The notes: generated by a model from the sequence alone, not told the origin. Counted from the first letter of the stretch, positions 1-9,420 are shown. The stretch is 64,000 nucleotides of DNA from Microbacterium sp. H83 (GCF_001650405.1 NZ_LWCU01000004.1:1-64000), one strand, 5' to 3'. Program-made: numbers and translations.

Positions 1-164
1 GAGGGCGGCGGGATGTCGGCGGGAGGCGGGATGAGCCCCTCGGGGATCGGCGTCTCCGGCGGAGCCGGCGGGATCACGTCATCGGGCACGGGGGTCTCGG
101 GCGGAGGCGGCGGGACGACAGCATCCGCCGGGGAGTCGTGCGGGGTCGTGCTGTCGTCGGTCAT
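1..164 (-). CDS. Proline-rich N-terminus of an unidentified protein (partial)
   Basis: The reading frame starts at ATG behind a GGAGG ribosome site seven bases upstream and runs off the left edge of the window. The visible ~54 residues begin MTDDSTTPHDSPAD and continue with clustered PPPPPETP and PPAPPETP segments, acidic and without hydrophobic stretches. Such low-complexity heads are common in actinobacterial membrane proteins that carry their transmembrane part further on, but nothing visible here identifies the family. It lies two bases after the stop of dcd on the same strand, so the two are probably co-transcribed. Confidence 0.6.
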   Translation of the reverse strand, partial: MTDDSTTPHDSPADAVVPPPPPETPVPDDVIPPAPPETPIPEGLIPPPADIPPP

Positions 165-166
165 CG

Positions 167-772
167 TCAGCCTCCGAGTGATCCGACGTCGGTCGTGCCG
201 ACGTTCGTGCGATGGAAGTTCTGGAACGACCGGGATGCCGTGGGGCCGCGCTGTCCCTGGTAGCGGTTGCCGTAGGGGCCGGAGCCGTACGGGTTCTCGG
301 CCGGCGACGTGAGGCGGAAGAAGCAGAGCTGACCGATCTTCATGCCCGGCCACAGCTTGATCGGCAGCGTCGCGACGTTCGCGAGCTCGAGCGTGACGTG
401 CCCGGTGAACCCGGGGTCGATGAACCCCGCCGTCGAGTGGGTGATGAGTCCGAGGCGACCCAGGGACGACTTTCCCTCGAGCCTCGCGGCGATGTCGTCC
501 GACAGCGTCACCTGCTCGAACGTCGCCCCGAGCGCGAACTCCCCCGGATGCAGGATGAACGGCTCCTCGGGATCGACCTCGATGAGCCGCGTGAGCTCGG
601 GCTGGTCGACGGACGGATCGATGAACGGGTACTTGTGGTTGTCGAAGAGCCGGAAGTAGCGGTCCAGACGCACGTCGATGCTCGACGGCTGGATCATCTC
701 CGGCTCGTGCGGCGTGAGGCCGATCCGGCCCGATGCGAGTTCTGCCCTGATGTCGCGGTCGCTGAGAAGCAC
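167..772 (-). CDS. dcd: dCTP deaminase (probably bifunctional, dUMP-forming)
   Basis: Converts dCTP toward dUMP for thymidylate synthesis. The 201-residue protein has the trimeric dUTPase-fold core with [10 protein letters not shown] at residues 99-108 and [12 protein letters not shown] at 111-122. It closely follows, from memory, the mycobacterial enzyme that both deaminates and hydrolyses the triphosphate, including the C-terminal [16 protein letters not shown] loop. The bifunctional reading is inferred from that resemblance. The start is GTG; a TAGGCT hexamer at 779-784 followed by six bases and then GTG indicates a leaderless mRNA. The proline-rich partial gene follows directly. Confidence 0.93.
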   Translation of the reverse strand: MLLSDRDIRAELASGRIGLTPHEPEMIQPSSIDVRLDRYFRLFDNHKYPFIDPSVDQPELTRLIEVDPEEPFILHPGEFALGATFEQVTLSDDIAARLEGKSSLGRLGLITHSTAGFIDPGFTGHVTLELANVATLPIKLWPGMKIGQLCFFRLTSPAENPYGSGPYGNRYQGQRGPTASRSFQNFHRTNVGTTDVGSLGG

Positions 773-865
773 GGCACCAGCCTAGTCATCGCCCGCGAGT
801 GGCACTTTGGTCGTGACGGATCCGCCCGGTAGGCTTGCGAGCACCCGCTCTCCGGATGCGGGTTC

Positions 866-936
866 GGGGCTGTAGTTCAATGGTAGAACTTCTGCTTCCC
901 AAGCAGACAGCGCGGGTTCGATTCCCGTCAGCCCCT
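866..936 (+). tRNA. tRNA-Gly (anticodon CCC)
   Basis: A complete cloverleaf can be drawn. The 7-bp acceptor stem pairs GGGGCTG (866-872) with CAGCCCC (929-935), and T936 is the discriminator. The anticodon arm TCTGC-TTCCCAA-GCAGA gives anticodon CCC at 898-900. The T arm contains GGTTCGATTCC. CCA is encoded at 937-939. There is no integrase or duplicated tRNA 3' end nearby, so it is not an occupied integration site as far as the window shows. Confidence 0.95.
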
Positions 937-941
937 CCACA

Positions 942-1871
942 TCAGTTCGGCGCAGGCGCCACCAGGACTGTCGATCCCGGTGCCCGCCTCGCCCGACGCT
1001 CGATCGCCTGCCCCGCGTACGTCGACACGAGGATCACGAGCGACCCGAGGGCGCCGACGATGCCGATCCGCTCCCCGGCCAGAAGGAACCCCGCCGCGAG
1101 CGCCCACACCGGCTCGGTGCCCATGAGGATGCTGGCCCGGGATGCCGAGGTCCGGCGCACCGCCCACAGCTGCACCACGAAGGCGAAGACGGAGCAGAGC
1201 ACACCCAGGAAGAGCACGTCGACCCACCCGCCGACGCTGAGACGGCCGATGGATGCCGGCAGAGCCGCCCCGGCGACGAGGGACGACAACCCCGCGCACA
1301 CTCCCAACTGGACCAGCACCATGCCGAGCGACCCCTCCGTCCGGCCCCGGGTGAGGTGCCCGCTGGCCGTGACGTGGACGGCGCGGACGACGGCGGCGAG
1401 GATGACGAGAAGATCGCCGAGTGTCGGCGAACGGAGGCCGCCGTCGGAGACCAGCAGGCAGACGCCGACCACCGCGGCGACCGCCGCGACGAAGTATCCG
1501 CGCGGCAGCCACCGCCGAGACGCGAGCCCCTCGAGCACCGGCGTCATCACCAGCGAGAGGCTGATGAGGAACCCGGCGTTCGTCGCCGAGGTGAGCACGA
1601 CGCCGGCCGTCTCCAGTCCGATGATCGCGGCCTGGGTGCATCCGAGCAGGAGAGCGATCCCCAGCCCCCGTCCGCGAGGGAGCCGTTCGCGACGCAGGAG
1701 GCAGAGGAGCCCGAGCGCCAGCACGGCGACGAGGAAGCGGAGGGCGACGGCGGACGGGACGCCGACCTCCTCGGCGAGATCCTTGGCCGCGACGAAGCTC
1801 GCGCCCCACACCATCGCGACGCCGATGAGCAGGATGTCGACGAGACGGTCGGAGCGGAGGATCGCGGGCAC
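942..1871 (-). CDS. EamA/DMT-family membrane transporter
   Basis: A ten-helix drug/metabolite transporter made of two EamA repeats; the repeats can be seen in the VWGASFVAAK segment near the N-terminus and the GTEPVWALAAGFLLAGE segment near residue 260. The substrate cannot be told. I chose a GTG start (protein begins VPAILRSDRLVD) because CACACT lies seven bases upstream with TTGTTC 17 bases before it, a good promoter for a leaderless transcript. An ATG at 1907 would add 12 residues but would lie upstream of the expected transcript start. It is divergent from a LysR gene, a typical regulator-transporter pair. Confidence 0.85.
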   Translation of the reverse strand: MPAILRSDRLVDILLIGVAMVWGASFVAAKDLAEEVGVPSAVALRFLVAVLALGLLCLLRRERLPRGRGLGIALLLGCTQAAIIGLETAGVVLTSATNAGFLISLSLVMTPVLEGLASRRWLPRGYFVAAVAAVVGVCLLVSDGGLRSPTLGDLLVILAAVVRAVHVTASGHLTRGRTEGSLGMVLVQLGVCAGLSSLVAGAALPASIGRLSVGGWVDVLFLGVLCSVFAFVVQLWAVRRTSASRASILMGTEPVWALAAGFLLAGERIGIVGALGSLVILVSTYAGQAIERRARRAPGSTVLVAPAPN

Positions 1872-1880
1872 GGTTGCTAG

Positions 1881-1898
1881 TGTGTCGTCCGAGACACA
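1881..1898. promoter_or_regulatory. Divergent promoter with inverted repeat, probable LysR site
   Basis: TGTGTC and GACACA arms separated by six bases sit between the -35 (TTGTTC) and -10 (CACACT) hexamers read for the transporter. LysR regulators commonly bind such interrupted palindromes in the promoter they share with a divergent target. The binding assignment is inference. Confidence 0.45.
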
Positions 1899-1942
1899 TA
1901 AGAACAATGGCCTTCATCTTCACCGATGAGTAAGGAGATCTG

Positions 1943-2902
1943 ATGGATGCCGCGCGGCTCTCGCTCCTCCGCGAGCTCGGCGATCGAGGAAGCGTCGCGG
2001 CGGTGGCGGAGGCACTGCGCGTCAGCCCGTCGGCCGTGTCCCAGCAGCTCTCCGCGCTGCAGTCGAGCGTGCCTGTGCCGCTCACGACGAAGCGCGGACG
2101 CCGCCTGGTCCTCACCGAGGCCGGAGAGGCGCTCGCCGTCGCCGCCTCGCGGGTGGAGCAGGCGCTGGCGGAGGCACGGGCGACCGTCGACTCGTTCCAC
2201 GGTCGGACCGAGCGCCCGGTCGGCGTGGCGGCCTTCCACAGTGCCGGACTCGCGCTGTTCGGGCCCCTCGTCGCGGAGATCGGCGACCGCGCACGCCTCG
2301 CGCTCGTCGACGCCGACGTCCCTCGGGAGGAGTTCCCCGGACTCACCGCCGATCACGACCTCGTGATCGCGCACCGGCTCGCGCATGATCCGGAGTGGCC
2401 GAGGGAGCGGCACCGGGTCTTCCCCCTGCTGGTCGAGCCGCTCGACATCGCCCTGCACGAGGACCACCCCCTCGCCCGACGCGACCGCATCTCGCCGGAG
2501 GACCTGCGGGACCAGCGCTGGATCTCGACGCACGAGCGCTTCCCGCTGGCCGGGGTGCTGCGCCACCTCGGCGGTCTCATCGGCCAGACGCCGAGGATCG
2601 ACCATCGCATCAACGAGTTCTCGGTCGCGGCGCAGGTGGTCCGCTCAGGAGCCGCGATCGCCGTGATGCCGCGGTTCACCGCCGCGCCGCTCGCCACCGA
2701 CGGCATGGTGTTGCGCCCGCTGGCCGGACAGCCGGTCGTGCGCCACGTCGACGTCCTCGCCCGCCCGGAGTCCCTGGCGCACACGTCGGTCCGTGCGGTG
2801 CTCGAGGCGCTGCGCACGGTGGCGTCGCGGGCCTCGGCGGCGGATAGATTCGGACGAGAAGACACCGTCGACGGGAAGGGCCACATCCATGCACCTCTCT
2901 GA
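1943..2902 (+). CDS. LysR-family transcriptional regulator
   Basis: A 319-residue regulator. The N-terminal winged helix-turn-helix (LRELGDRGSVAAVAEALRVSPSAVSQQLSALQ, given here in part) is followed by a periplasmic-binding-like effector domain with DLVIAHRLAHD and WISTHERFPLAG segments. ATG is preceded by AAGGAG at 1932-1937. It is divergent from the EamA transporter and overlaps the first bases of the following HD-domain gene by 14 bp, which suggests translational coupling. The effector is unknown. Confidence 0.88.
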   Translation: MDAARLSLLRELGDRGSVAAVAEALRVSPSAVSQQLSALQSSVPVPLTTKRGRRLVLTEAGEALAVAASRVEQALAEARATVDSFHGRTERPVGVAAFHSAGLALFGPLVAEIGDRARLALVDADVPREEFPGLTADHDLVIAHRLAHDPEWPRERHRVFPLLVEPLDIALHEDHPLARRDRISPEDLRDQRWISTHERFPLAGVLRHLGGLIGQTPRIDHRINEFSVAAQVVRSGAAIAVMPRFTAAPLATDGMVLRPLAGQPVVRHVDVLARPESLAHTSVRAVLEALRTVASRASAADRFGREDTVDGKGHIHAPL

Positions 2903-3497
2903 CTTCCGGGCGCCGGACACTCCGGTCGCGCGGGCCGCTCTCGCGTTCGCGGCCCGCCACCAGTCGCCGTCGATGCAGAACCACGTCGTCCGCTCGTGGA
3001 TCTGGGCGGAGGCCTTCGCCCAGATCGAGGGGCGCACGGCGATCGACCACGAGCTCCTGTACGTGTCGGCCATGCTGCACGACATCGGCCTGGCGCCCGC
3101 CTTCGACAACGTCCTGCTCTCGTACGAGGAGGCGGGAGGGCATGTCGCGGCCGCGCTGACGACGGGCGGGGGCTGGGATGAGACACGGAGCGGGCGCGCG
3201 CTGGACGTGATCGTCCGACACAACTGGCCCTCCGTCGATCCGGAGCTCGACCAGGAGGGCTACCTGCTGGAGATCGCGACCGGCCTCGACATCTCCGGCG
3301 CCCGCCCCGAGGCCCTGCCGACCGAGTTTCTGCGCGAGGTGCTCGCGGCCCACCCGCGTCTCGATCTCGCCGTCGAGTTCGGGTCCGACGTCGTCGAGCA
3401 GGCGGGGCGCAAGCCGCACACCTCCGCGAAGCGGCTCGCCGACGGCGGCGTCGTCGACAAGCTGCGACGCAACCCGCTGGAGGCCTTGGGGGCCTGA
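2889..3497 (+). CDS. HD-domain protein, cyanamide hydratase-like
   Basis: A 202-residue protein with a metal-binding HD core: MQNHVVRSW near residue 33, VSAMLHDIGLAP near 60 and IVRHNWPS near 102. This order resembles the cyanamide hydratase-like branch of HD hydrolases; the substrate here is not known. ATG has GGGAAGGG about eight bases upstream. The gene overlaps the end of the LysR gene and is probably co-transcribed with it. Confidence 0.75.
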   Translation: MHLSDFRAPDTPVARAALAFAARHQSPSMQNHVVRSWIWAEAFAQIEGRTAIDHELLYVSAMLHDIGLAPAFDNVLLSYEEAGGHVAAALTTGGGWDETRSGRALDVIVRHNWPSVDPELDQEGYLLEIATGLDISGARPEALPTEFLREVLAAHPRLDLAVEFGSDVVEQAGRKPHTSAKRLADGGVVDKLRRNPLEALGA

Positions 3498-3507
3498 CGG
3501 ACGTCGC

Positions 3508-4836
3508 TCAGCCGGCGTGCGCCCACAGGCGGTCGATCGCGACGTCGCGACCGAGCACGCGCTCGGCGGCACGGTGGCCGGACAGCATCGCGGCGGGCAC
3601 CGTCGCGGGATCGTCCGTCCAGGTCGCCTCCCCCGCGATGTGCAGCACCCCTCCGACGGGAGCGGCGAGGTCGTCGTGATCGGCCGTGGTCGATCCGAGC
3701 GTCATGTACGCGTAGGAGCCGTGCGACCAGGGGTCGTCCTGCCAGGCCGTGCGGCGCACCGACAGCGGCTGCTCGACGCGGTCGCCGAAGAGCCGCCCGA
3801 GCTGCTCCATCACCGAGGCGGCGACCTGCTCGTCCGCCCAGTCGCGGATGCCGAGGGCCGCGGGACCCGCCGCGAACGTGAGCAGGGTGGGCTCCCCGTG
3901 CAGCGGCGTGAGGTCGTACCAGGAGTGCCACCACCGGGCGTGCGGCCCCTGCTGGCGGATGGCGTAGACGTCGGCATCCCAGAACCGCGAGGGGAACCGC
4001 AGGAAGACCTTCTCGAACGCGTTCATCCGCAGCCGACCGAGCGCCTGCGCGTTGACGGCGGGCAGCGCGGGGACGATCTCGAGGGCGCCGGAGCGCAGCA
4101 CCCCCACGGGCACCGTGACGATCGCGGCGTCGGCGCTCACCACGCCGTGCGCCGTGCGCACCGAGACGCCGTCCGACCACTCGACGCGCGTCACGGCGTG
4201 GTCGAGGCGGACGTCGAGGCCCTCCGCGAGCCGCGTCGGCAGGGCGTCGTACCCGTCGGGGAACACGACCTCGTCGCCGTCGATCGAGTCGTCGTCGAGG
4301 CCGTGCGCGGCGAGGTCCTCGATCCAGGCGCCGTACTGCTCCTCGGAGCGGTGCTCCAGGTACTCGCGCACGCGCTGGACGCGCTGCTCCGCCCAGCCCT
4401 GACGGGCGAGCGCGACCTCGGTGACGTCGCGGTACGACGCGTCCGCCGCGGACTCGGCGATCACCGCGGTCAGCGTCGCGTCCACCGCATGGACGTCCGC
4501 GGCGAACGCCCTGGCCGCCTCGTCGTCGAGCCGCGCGCCGTCGGGACCGTAGTACGCGATGGGCCTGCTGTCGGGCTGGTAGCCGCCGACCGTGAACTCC
4601 ACCGTGCGCATGCCGAACGCCGCGACCGCGGCGGCGACCGGGCTCCCGTCCACGCCGTGAATCCACGACGCCCCGAGGTCGGTGGGGGCTCCGTGGTCGC
4701 GGTCGGTGTGCACGCGACCGCCCACGCGATCCCTGGCCTCGAGCACGATCACCCGCTGCCCGGCGTCCTGCAGCAGCCGCGCGGCGCTGAGTCCCGCGAC
4801 GCCCGCTCCCACGATGACCGTGTCGACGTGCTCCAT
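3508..4836 (-). CDS. FAD-dependent amine oxidase family protein
   Basis: A 442-residue flavoprotein. The N-terminal FAD-binding Rossmann motif [16 protein letters not shown] and the following [12 protein letters not shown] signature are typical of the flavin amine oxidase / monoamine oxidase family. The C-terminal [12 protein letters not shown] segment is the second FAD contact of the same family. It probably oxidises an amine to an imine with release of peroxide; the substrate is unknown. The ATG at MEHVDT is chosen because the FAD motif starts about eight residues later and GAGAGGA lies upstream. The reading frame stays open further upstream but that part looks non-coding. Confidence 0.87.
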   Translation of the reverse strand: MEHVDTVIVGAGVAGLSAARLLQDAGQRVIVLEARDRVGGRVHTDRDHGAPTDLGASWIHGVDGSPVAAAVAAFGMRTVEFTVGGYQPDSRPIAYYGPDGARLDDEAARAFAADVHAVDATLTAVIAESAADASYRDVTEVALARQGWAEQRVQRVREYLEHRSEEQYGAWIEDLAAHGLDDDSIDGDEVVFPDGYDALPTRLAEGLDVRLDHAVTRVEWSDGVSVRTAHGVVSADAAIVTVPVGVLRSGALEIVPALPAVNAQALGRLRMNAFEKVFLRFPSRFWDADVYAIRQQGPHARWWHSWYDLTPLHGEPTLLTFAAGPAALGIRDWADEQVAASVMEQLGRLFGDRVEQPLSVRRTAWQDDPWSHGSYAYMTLGSTTADHDDLAAPVGGVLHIAGEATWTDDPATVPAAMLSGHRAAERVLGRDVAIDRLWAHAG

Positions 4837-4932
4837 GATGCGTCCGTCCTCTCGCGCCCGCTCCGCTGCGGGCCTTCTCCGACGATAGCGACAGCGGCGG
4901 TGACGCACCCCCGTCTCCCCTAGATTGAGACC

Positions 4933-5835
4933 GTGACCCCCTCCCCCGCCCGACGCGACCTCGTCGGACGCACCGTGCTGATCACGGGCGCGAACGCCGG
5001 AATCGGCTACTGGTGCGCCGAGCTCCTCGCCGCCCGCGGAGCCAGGGTGCTGCTCGGATGCCGCTCGACGCACCGCGCGGAGGTCGCCGCGAAGACCCTG
5101 CGAGCGGGCGTCCTCGGAGCCGATGTCGGCACCCTTCCGGTCGACCTCGGATCGCTCGCCGTCATCCGCGACGCCGCAGCGCGGGTCGACGAGCGGCTCG
5201 ACGCCGTGATCTGCAATGCCGGGGTGAAGGCCGCCGATCCCGCTGATCGCACGGAGGACGGGCTCGACCTCATGGTGGGGACGAACGCGCTCGGTCACTT
5301 CGCCCTGCTCGCCCGGCTCGGCCACGCACTCGCCCCTGACGCGCGGGTCGTCGCCGTCGGCTCGCTGGCGCATCGGTTCGCGCGCATCGATCCGGCGACG
5401 CTGTCGCAGCCGTGGAGCGGGCCGTCGCTGCGCCGGTACGGCCGGTCGAAGGCGGCGCTGATGTCGCTGACGTTCGAGCTCGATCGGCGCTGGCGCGGCT
5501 CAGGGCGATCGGCGCTGTGCGCGCATCCCGGGTACGCCGTCGATCCGCTCACCCCGTACCGCGACGGCCTGGCCGCCGTCTCTGGTCCGGTCCGCGCGGC
5601 CGCGGCGCTCTCGCGCGGCCTCGTGCAGGGCAAGGACGCCGGCGCGGAGCCGATCGTGCACGCGGTCGTCGCCCGGGACGCCGCCGGCGGCGAGTACTGG
5701 GGCCCCGGAGGTCTGCTCGAGTTCCGCGGCGCGCCCGCGCGCGTCCAGGCGTCGGCAGAGGTGCGCTCCTCCGCGATCGCGACCGAGCTGTGGTCGATCG
5801 CGGAGGAGCTCACCGGCGTGCGCTTCGCGGTCTGA
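4933..5835 (+). CDS. Short-chain dehydrogenase/reductase
   Basis: A 300-residue SDR with the [10 protein letters not shown] cofactor motif near residue 20, CNAGVKAAD (the NAG motif) near 95, a serine in VGSLAHRF and the catalytic YGRSK pair near residue 170. It resembles retinol-dehydrogenase-like members that use NADP(H); the substrate is unknown. GTG is the start: TAGATT at 4921-4926 followed by six bases makes a leaderless transcript likely. It is divergent from the flavin amine oxidase. Confidence 0.88.
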   Translation: MTPSPARRDLVGRTVLITGANAGIGYWCAELLAARGARVLLGCRSTHRAEVAAKTLRAGVLGADVGTLPVDLGSLAVIRDAAARVDERLDAVICNAGVKAADPADRTEDGLDLMVGTNALGHFALLARLGHALAPDARVVAVGSLAHRFARIDPATLSQPWSGPSLRRYGRSKAALMSLTFELDRRWRGSGRSALCAHPGYAVDPLTPYRDGLAAVSGPVRAAAALSRGLVQGKDAGAEPIVHAVVARDAAGGEYWGPGGLLEFRGAPARVQASAEVRSSAIATELWSIAEELTGVRFAV

Positions 5836-5838
5836 ACG

Positions 5839-6192
5839 TCAGACGGGGATCTCCTCGAGCGAGCGGTACACGGGCAGGCCGCGCTCGAGTGCGATCTCGA
5901 CGTCCTTGTCGGCACCCGCGGATTCGCCGGGCAGACGCAGCACGGCATCGCAGTGCTGCAGCAGGCGCCGAGCGGTCTCGTACATGACGTCGCCCTCTGT
6001 GTCATCGGTCTCGTCCATGCCGCGGAGCACGGGAAGCGCGACCCATTCGCCGATCATCGGAACGTGTCCCCGACGGTGGATCGGTGCGGCGGCCTCTTCG
6101 AGCCGCTCGAGGTTCCGGGCGATGAGCTCGGGGTCGCCGTCCGTCCCGGAGCGGTAGGGACCGGCGATGAGGATGAGGAGTGGTGTTTTCAT
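5839..6192 (-). CDS. DUF4406 / nucleoside deoxyribosyltransferase-like protein
   Basis: A 117-residue single-domain protein. LILIAGPYRSG at the N-terminus and CDAVLRLPGESAGADKDVEIALERG (in part) near the C-terminus match the fold of nucleoside 2-deoxyribosyltransferases and the DUF4406 family, where the first segment binds the nucleotide. Activity is not established from sequence. It is convergent with the SDR gene (three bases apart) and divergent from a DeoR regulator. No ribosome site is evident before ATG. Confidence 0.65.
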   Translation of the reverse strand: MKTPLLILIAGPYRSGTDGDPELIARNLERLEEAAAPIHRRGHVPMIGEWVALPVLRGMDETDDTEGDVMYETARRLLQHCDAVLRLPGESAGADKDVEIALERGLPVYRSLEEIPV

Positions 6193-6203
6193 ATCGAGCA
6201 CTG

Positions 6204-6211
6204 TAACGTTA
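6204..6211. promoter_or_regulatory. TAACGTTA palindrome in the DeoR divergent promoter
   Basis: A perfect 8-bp palindrome in the 65-bp AT-richer spacer between the DUF4406 gene and the DeoR-family gene. A TGCAAGAACATGCA stretch follows at about 6216. DeoR regulators often control their own divergent promoter, so these may be operator elements. The assignment is inference. Confidence 0.35.
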
Positions 6212-6257
6212 ACCGTGCAAGAACATGCAACTTCAAGAAAGAACGTGAGGAGAACGA

Positions 6258-7007
6258 ATGCTCGGCGCGCAGCGCAAGGCTCACCTCCGCGACGTCCTGC
6301 GACGCGACGGACGCGTGGTGGCGAAGGACGTCGCGCGGGAGCTCGGCATCTCCGAGGACTCCGTCCGCCGCGACCTGCGCGAGCTCGCCGAGGCCGGGGA
6401 GCTCGTGCGCGTCTACGGCGGGGCGCTTCCGGTCGCACCCGCCGATCGCCCCGTCGATCAGCGCCGCGCCCTGGCGACCGACAGCAAGGAGCGGGTGGCG
6501 CGGCGCGCGGTGGAGCTGATCGCCCCGGCATCCGTCATCGTGCTCGACGCGGGCACGACGACCCTCGCCATGGCGCGGATGCTGCCGCACGGCGGCGACC
6601 TCACGGTCATCACCCCCAGCCCGGCGATCGCCGTCGCCGCCGCCGAGCAGTCCGACGCGCGGGTCGTGATGATCGGCGGCGAGCTCTCCCGGTTCTCGAT
6701 GGTCGCGGGCGGAGCCCTCGCCATGGAGGCCGTGCAGCACCTCGCGGCCGACCTCTTCTTCCTCGGTGCGACCGGCGTGGATCCGGCGCGGGGCCTCACC
6801 ACCGGCAGCCTGGAGGACGCCGCCACCAAGCGCGCCATCGCGGCCAGGTCCGCCGAGACCCTCGTGCTCGCCAGCGAGGAGAAGATCGGCGCCGTCTCCC
6901 GATTCCCCGTGCTCGCCCTCGACGCCGTCGCCGGGATCGTGGTCGATCCGCTCGACCGCGATCCGGTGCTCGAGCAGCTCGCGGCCGTCGTGCCGCTGCA
7001 CCGCTGA
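6258..7007 (+). CDS. DeoR-family transcriptional regulator
   Basis: A 249-residue regulator with the N-terminal DeoR helix-turn-helix (GRVVAKDVARELGISEDSVR, then RDLRELAEAGELVRVYGGA) and the C-terminal sugar-phosphate sensor domain with VLDAGTTTLAMARML and FLGATGVDPARGLTT. The family represses sugar or nucleoside catabolism and responds to a phosphorylated sugar. ATG has GTGAGGAG upstream. Its neighbour DUF4406 is nucleoside-related in fold, but a regulatory link is only suggested by the divergent arrangement. Confidence 0.87.
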   Translation: MLGAQRKAHLRDVLRRDGRVVAKDVARELGISEDSVRRDLRELAEAGELVRVYGGALPVAPADRPVDQRRALATDSKERVARRAVELIAPASVIVLDAGTTTLAMARMLPHGGDLTVITPSPAIAVAAAEQSDARVVMIGGELSRFSMVAGGALAMEAVQHLAADLFFLGATGVDPARGLTTGSLEDAATKRAIAARSAETLVLASEEKIGAVSRFPVLALDAVAGIVVDPLDRDPVLEQLAAVVPLHR

Positions 7008-7034
7008 CGGCCGCGCCGCCGACGGCGGCCGGGG

Positions 7035-7706
7035 TCAGCTGACCGTCGCCGCCACGATGACGGGGGTCATCGCCGCCATCAGCGCCGCGGAGATCGCGGT
7101 GGTGACGGCCGTCGCCACCGCGTTGCCGGCGGCCGAGCCCGCCGCGATCTCGTCGATGCGCCGCTTCAGCTCACGCGCCGAGGCACCGCCGCACTCCTCC
7201 CGCAGGATCGCGTGCGCCGCGTTCAGGTTCTGCAGGATCGAGAGCAGCGCGGCGTCGGCCTGCGACGGCGCCGCCCGCCCGGCCAGCACGTCGGCGAGCC
7301 GCGATCGCAGGAGCTGCTCGGGGGTCGGGTCGGACTCGGGCGTGCGGGCGGAACCCCAGCCGAAGAACCCGCGCTCGCCCCGCACGAGCACGCCCTGCAC
7401 GAGCAGCGACTCGACGACGACCTCGAGGGGGTCGAGCTTCGGGCGCATCACCAGGGACTGCAGTCGCTTGCCCCGCAGCGGCACCAGCCGCGCGAGCGTG
7501 CTGTCGAGGATGGGATTGCCGGTCGGCTCCGTCGACACGATCTCGACGACGGGGTTCTTCTCCTCCGTCAGACGGATGCGTCCGTGCAGTGCGAGGTCGA
7601 CGATCACGGCGGCGACCTCGCCGTAGAGGCGGTTCACGCTCACGGCGCTCTCGATGCGGCCGTCGGGCCGGAGCAGAAGCATGTGCAGTTCTTCCACGAT
7701 CAGCAT
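7035..7706 (-). CDS. GPP34-family phosphoprotein
   Basis: A 223-residue protein of the Golgi phosphoprotein 3 (GPP34) family. The N-terminal LIVEELHMLLLRPDGR and the following LYGEVAAVIVDLALHGRI helix are the family hallmark, and LVQGVLVRGERG corresponds to the beta-hairpin region. In eukaryotes the fold binds phosphatidylinositol 4-phosphate; the role in actinobacteria is not established. The last ~35 residues are rich in alanine and hydrophobic and could sit on the membrane. ATG follows GTGGAGGAC. It is convergent with the DeoR gene. Confidence 0.8.
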   Translation of the reverse strand: MLIVEELHMLLLRPDGRIESAVSVNRLYGEVAAVIVDLALHGRIRLTEEKNPVVEIVSTEPTGNPILDSTLARLVPLRGKRLQSLVMRPKLDPLEVVVESLLVQGVLVRGERGFFGWGSARTPESDPTPEQLLRSRLADVLAGRAAPSQADAALLSILQNLNAAHAILREECGGASARELKRRIDEIAAGSAAGNAVATAVTTAISAALMAAMTPVIVAATVS

Positions 7707-7841
7707 GTCCTCCACGGTAGGACGCCGCGTCGCGCCTCGGCATCCCCCGTTCGGATGACTTCTCGCGGATGCCGGTGCGCCACGGACCATCGGCCTGTCA
7801 ACCCCGTCGCCCCGCGACCGGCGGATCCCTATGTTCCGAGC

Positions 7842-9215
7842 ATGACCACGGACACCGCCGCTCCCGCGGGCGAGCAGCCCACGCGCCTGCGCCGCGCCAT
7901 CACCGGCCCCCTGCTCTTCGCCTTCATCCTCGGCGACGTGCTCGGCGCCGGGATCTACGCCCTCATGGGAGTGCTCTCCGAGAAGGTCGGCGGCATGCTC
8001 TGGGCGCCGCTGCTGCTCGCGCTCCTGCTCGCCCTGCTGACCGCCGGCTCGTACGCGGAGCTCGTGACGAAGTACCCGCGCGCCGGCGGCGCCTCGGTCT
8101 TCGCCGAGCGGGCCTTCCGCAGCCCCCTGGTGTCGTTCCTGGTCGGGTTCAGCATGCTCGCCGCGGGCGTCACCAGCGCGGCGGGCCTCGCGATCGCGTT
8201 CGCGGGCGACTACTTCGGCACGTTCTTCGACGTGCCGGCGACACCCGTCGCCATCGTCTTCCTCGCCGTCGTCGCGGCGCTGAACGCCCGCGGCATCCGC
8301 GAGTCGATGGGCGCGAACCTCGTGATGACCGCGATCGAGCTGAGCGGGCTCGTGATCGTCATCGCCGTGGTCGGCGTCTTCGTCGCCGGCGGGGGCGGCG
8401 ACGCCTCGCGACTCACCCAGACACCCGACGGCACGCCCGCCGCGATGGCGGTGCTCGCCGGAGCGGTGATCGCCTACTACTCGTTCGTCGGCTTCGAGAC
8501 CTCGGCGAACATGATCGAAGAGGTGAAGAACCCGCGCCGCACCTACCCGCGCGCGCTGTTCGGCGCCCTGTTCACGGCCGGCGCGGTCTACGTGCTCGTC
8601 GGCGTGGCGAGCTCGATCGCCCTGCCGGCATCCGACCTCCAGGAGTCCAGCGGCCCGCTGCTCGCGGTGGTCGAGGCCACGGGCGTCAGCATCCCGTCGT
8701 GGCTGTTCAGCCTGATCGCCCTCATCGCCGTCGCGAACGGCGCGCTGCTCACGATGATCATGGTGAGCCGACTCACCTACGGCATGGCCGAGCAGCAGCT
8801 GCTCCCCGGCGTGCTCGGGCGCGTCCTCCCGAACCGCAAGACCCCCTGGGTCGCGATCCTCACGACGACGCTGGTCGCGATGGGGCTCACGCTCGTCGGC
8901 GACCTCGCCACCCTCGCCGAGACCGTGGTGCTGCTGCTGCTCTTCGTGTTCCTCAGCGTCAACGTCTCGGTGCTCGTGCTCCGTCGCGATCGCGTCGAGC
9001 ACGACCACTTCCGCATCTGGACGTTCGTCCCCGTGCTCGGCATCGCCTCGTGCATCCTGCTGCTCACGCAGCAGCGAGGGGTCGTCTGGCTCTTCGGCGG
9101 CATCCTGCTCGCCGTGGGCGGCGTCCTGTACCTGCTCGCCCGCTGGGGCCGCCGCCGCGCGGCCTCGACCGACCCGTCCATCGACACCCCGAAGGAGTCC
9201 CATGAGCACGCCTGA
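7842..9215 (+). CDS. APC-family amino acid permease
   Basis: A 457-residue transporter with about twelve hydrophobic helices. The first helix GPLLFAFILGDVLGAGIYAL carries the glycine-rich unwinding motif of the amino acid-polyamine-organocation superfamily, and YYSFVGFETSANMIEEVKNP is the helix 6 signature. Cationic amino acid or polyamine uptake is likely; specificity is unknown. TATGTT six bases before ATG indicates a leaderless transcript. The end overlaps a small acidic gene by 14 bp. Confidence 0.88.
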   Translation: MTTDTAAPAGEQPTRLRRAITGPLLFAFILGDVLGAGIYALMGVLSEKVGGMLWAPLLLALLLALLTAGSYAELVTKYPRAGGASVFAERAFRSPLVSFLVGFSMLAAGVTSAAGLAIAFAGDYFGTFFDVPATPVAIVFLAVVAALNARGIRESMGANLVMTAIELSGLVIVIAVVGVFVAGGGGDASRLTQTPDGTPAAMAVLAGAVIAYYSFVGFETSANMIEEVKNPRRTYPRALFGALFTAGAVYVLVGVASSIALPASDLQESSGPLLAVVEATGVSIPSWLFSLIALIAVANGALLTMIMVSRLTYGMAEQQLLPGVLGRVLPNRKTPWVAILTTTLVAMGLTLVGDLATLAETVVLLLLFVFLSVNVSVLVLRRDRVEHDHFRIWTFVPVLGIASCILLLTQQRGVVWLFGGILLAVGGVLYLLARWGRRRAASTDPSIDTPKESHEHA

Positions 9216-9420
9216 CGACACCCGCAGCGTCGACGAGATGACCAGCGAGGAGAAGCGGCACGATCAGCTGACCGCGGCTCCGGATGCGACCGAGGCCGAC
9301 GCCGCTCCGCGCATCGAGGTCTCGGAGCACGACGGCAACACCCGCATCGACATCGCCGACGGAGCGCCCGTGCGCCCCGGCCCCGGCCCCGGCGTCGAGG
9401 TCGACGACGACGAGTCCTGA
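9202..9420 (+). CDS. Small acidic hypothetical protein
   Basis: A 72-residue, strongly acidic, probably disordered protein ending in GPGPGVEVDDDES. The family is not recognised. It is supported as a real gene by a GAAGGAG site before ATG and by its 14-bp overlap with the permease, which suggests translational coupling. It has no hydrophobic segment and no cysteines. Confidence 0.6.
   Translation: MSTPDDTRSVDEMTSEEKRHDQLTAAPDATEADAAPRIEVSEHDGNTRIDIADGAPVRPGPGPGVEVDDDES

Noticed and set aside
866-942. tRNA-Gly as an integration site
   Set aside because: No integrase, direct repeat of the tRNA end or atypical cargo follows.
7035-9221. Upstream extension of the GPP34 frame to 728 codons
   Set aside because: The extra part is antisense to the APC permease and full of Glu/His/Arg shadow composition; the ATG at 7706 has a good ribosome site.
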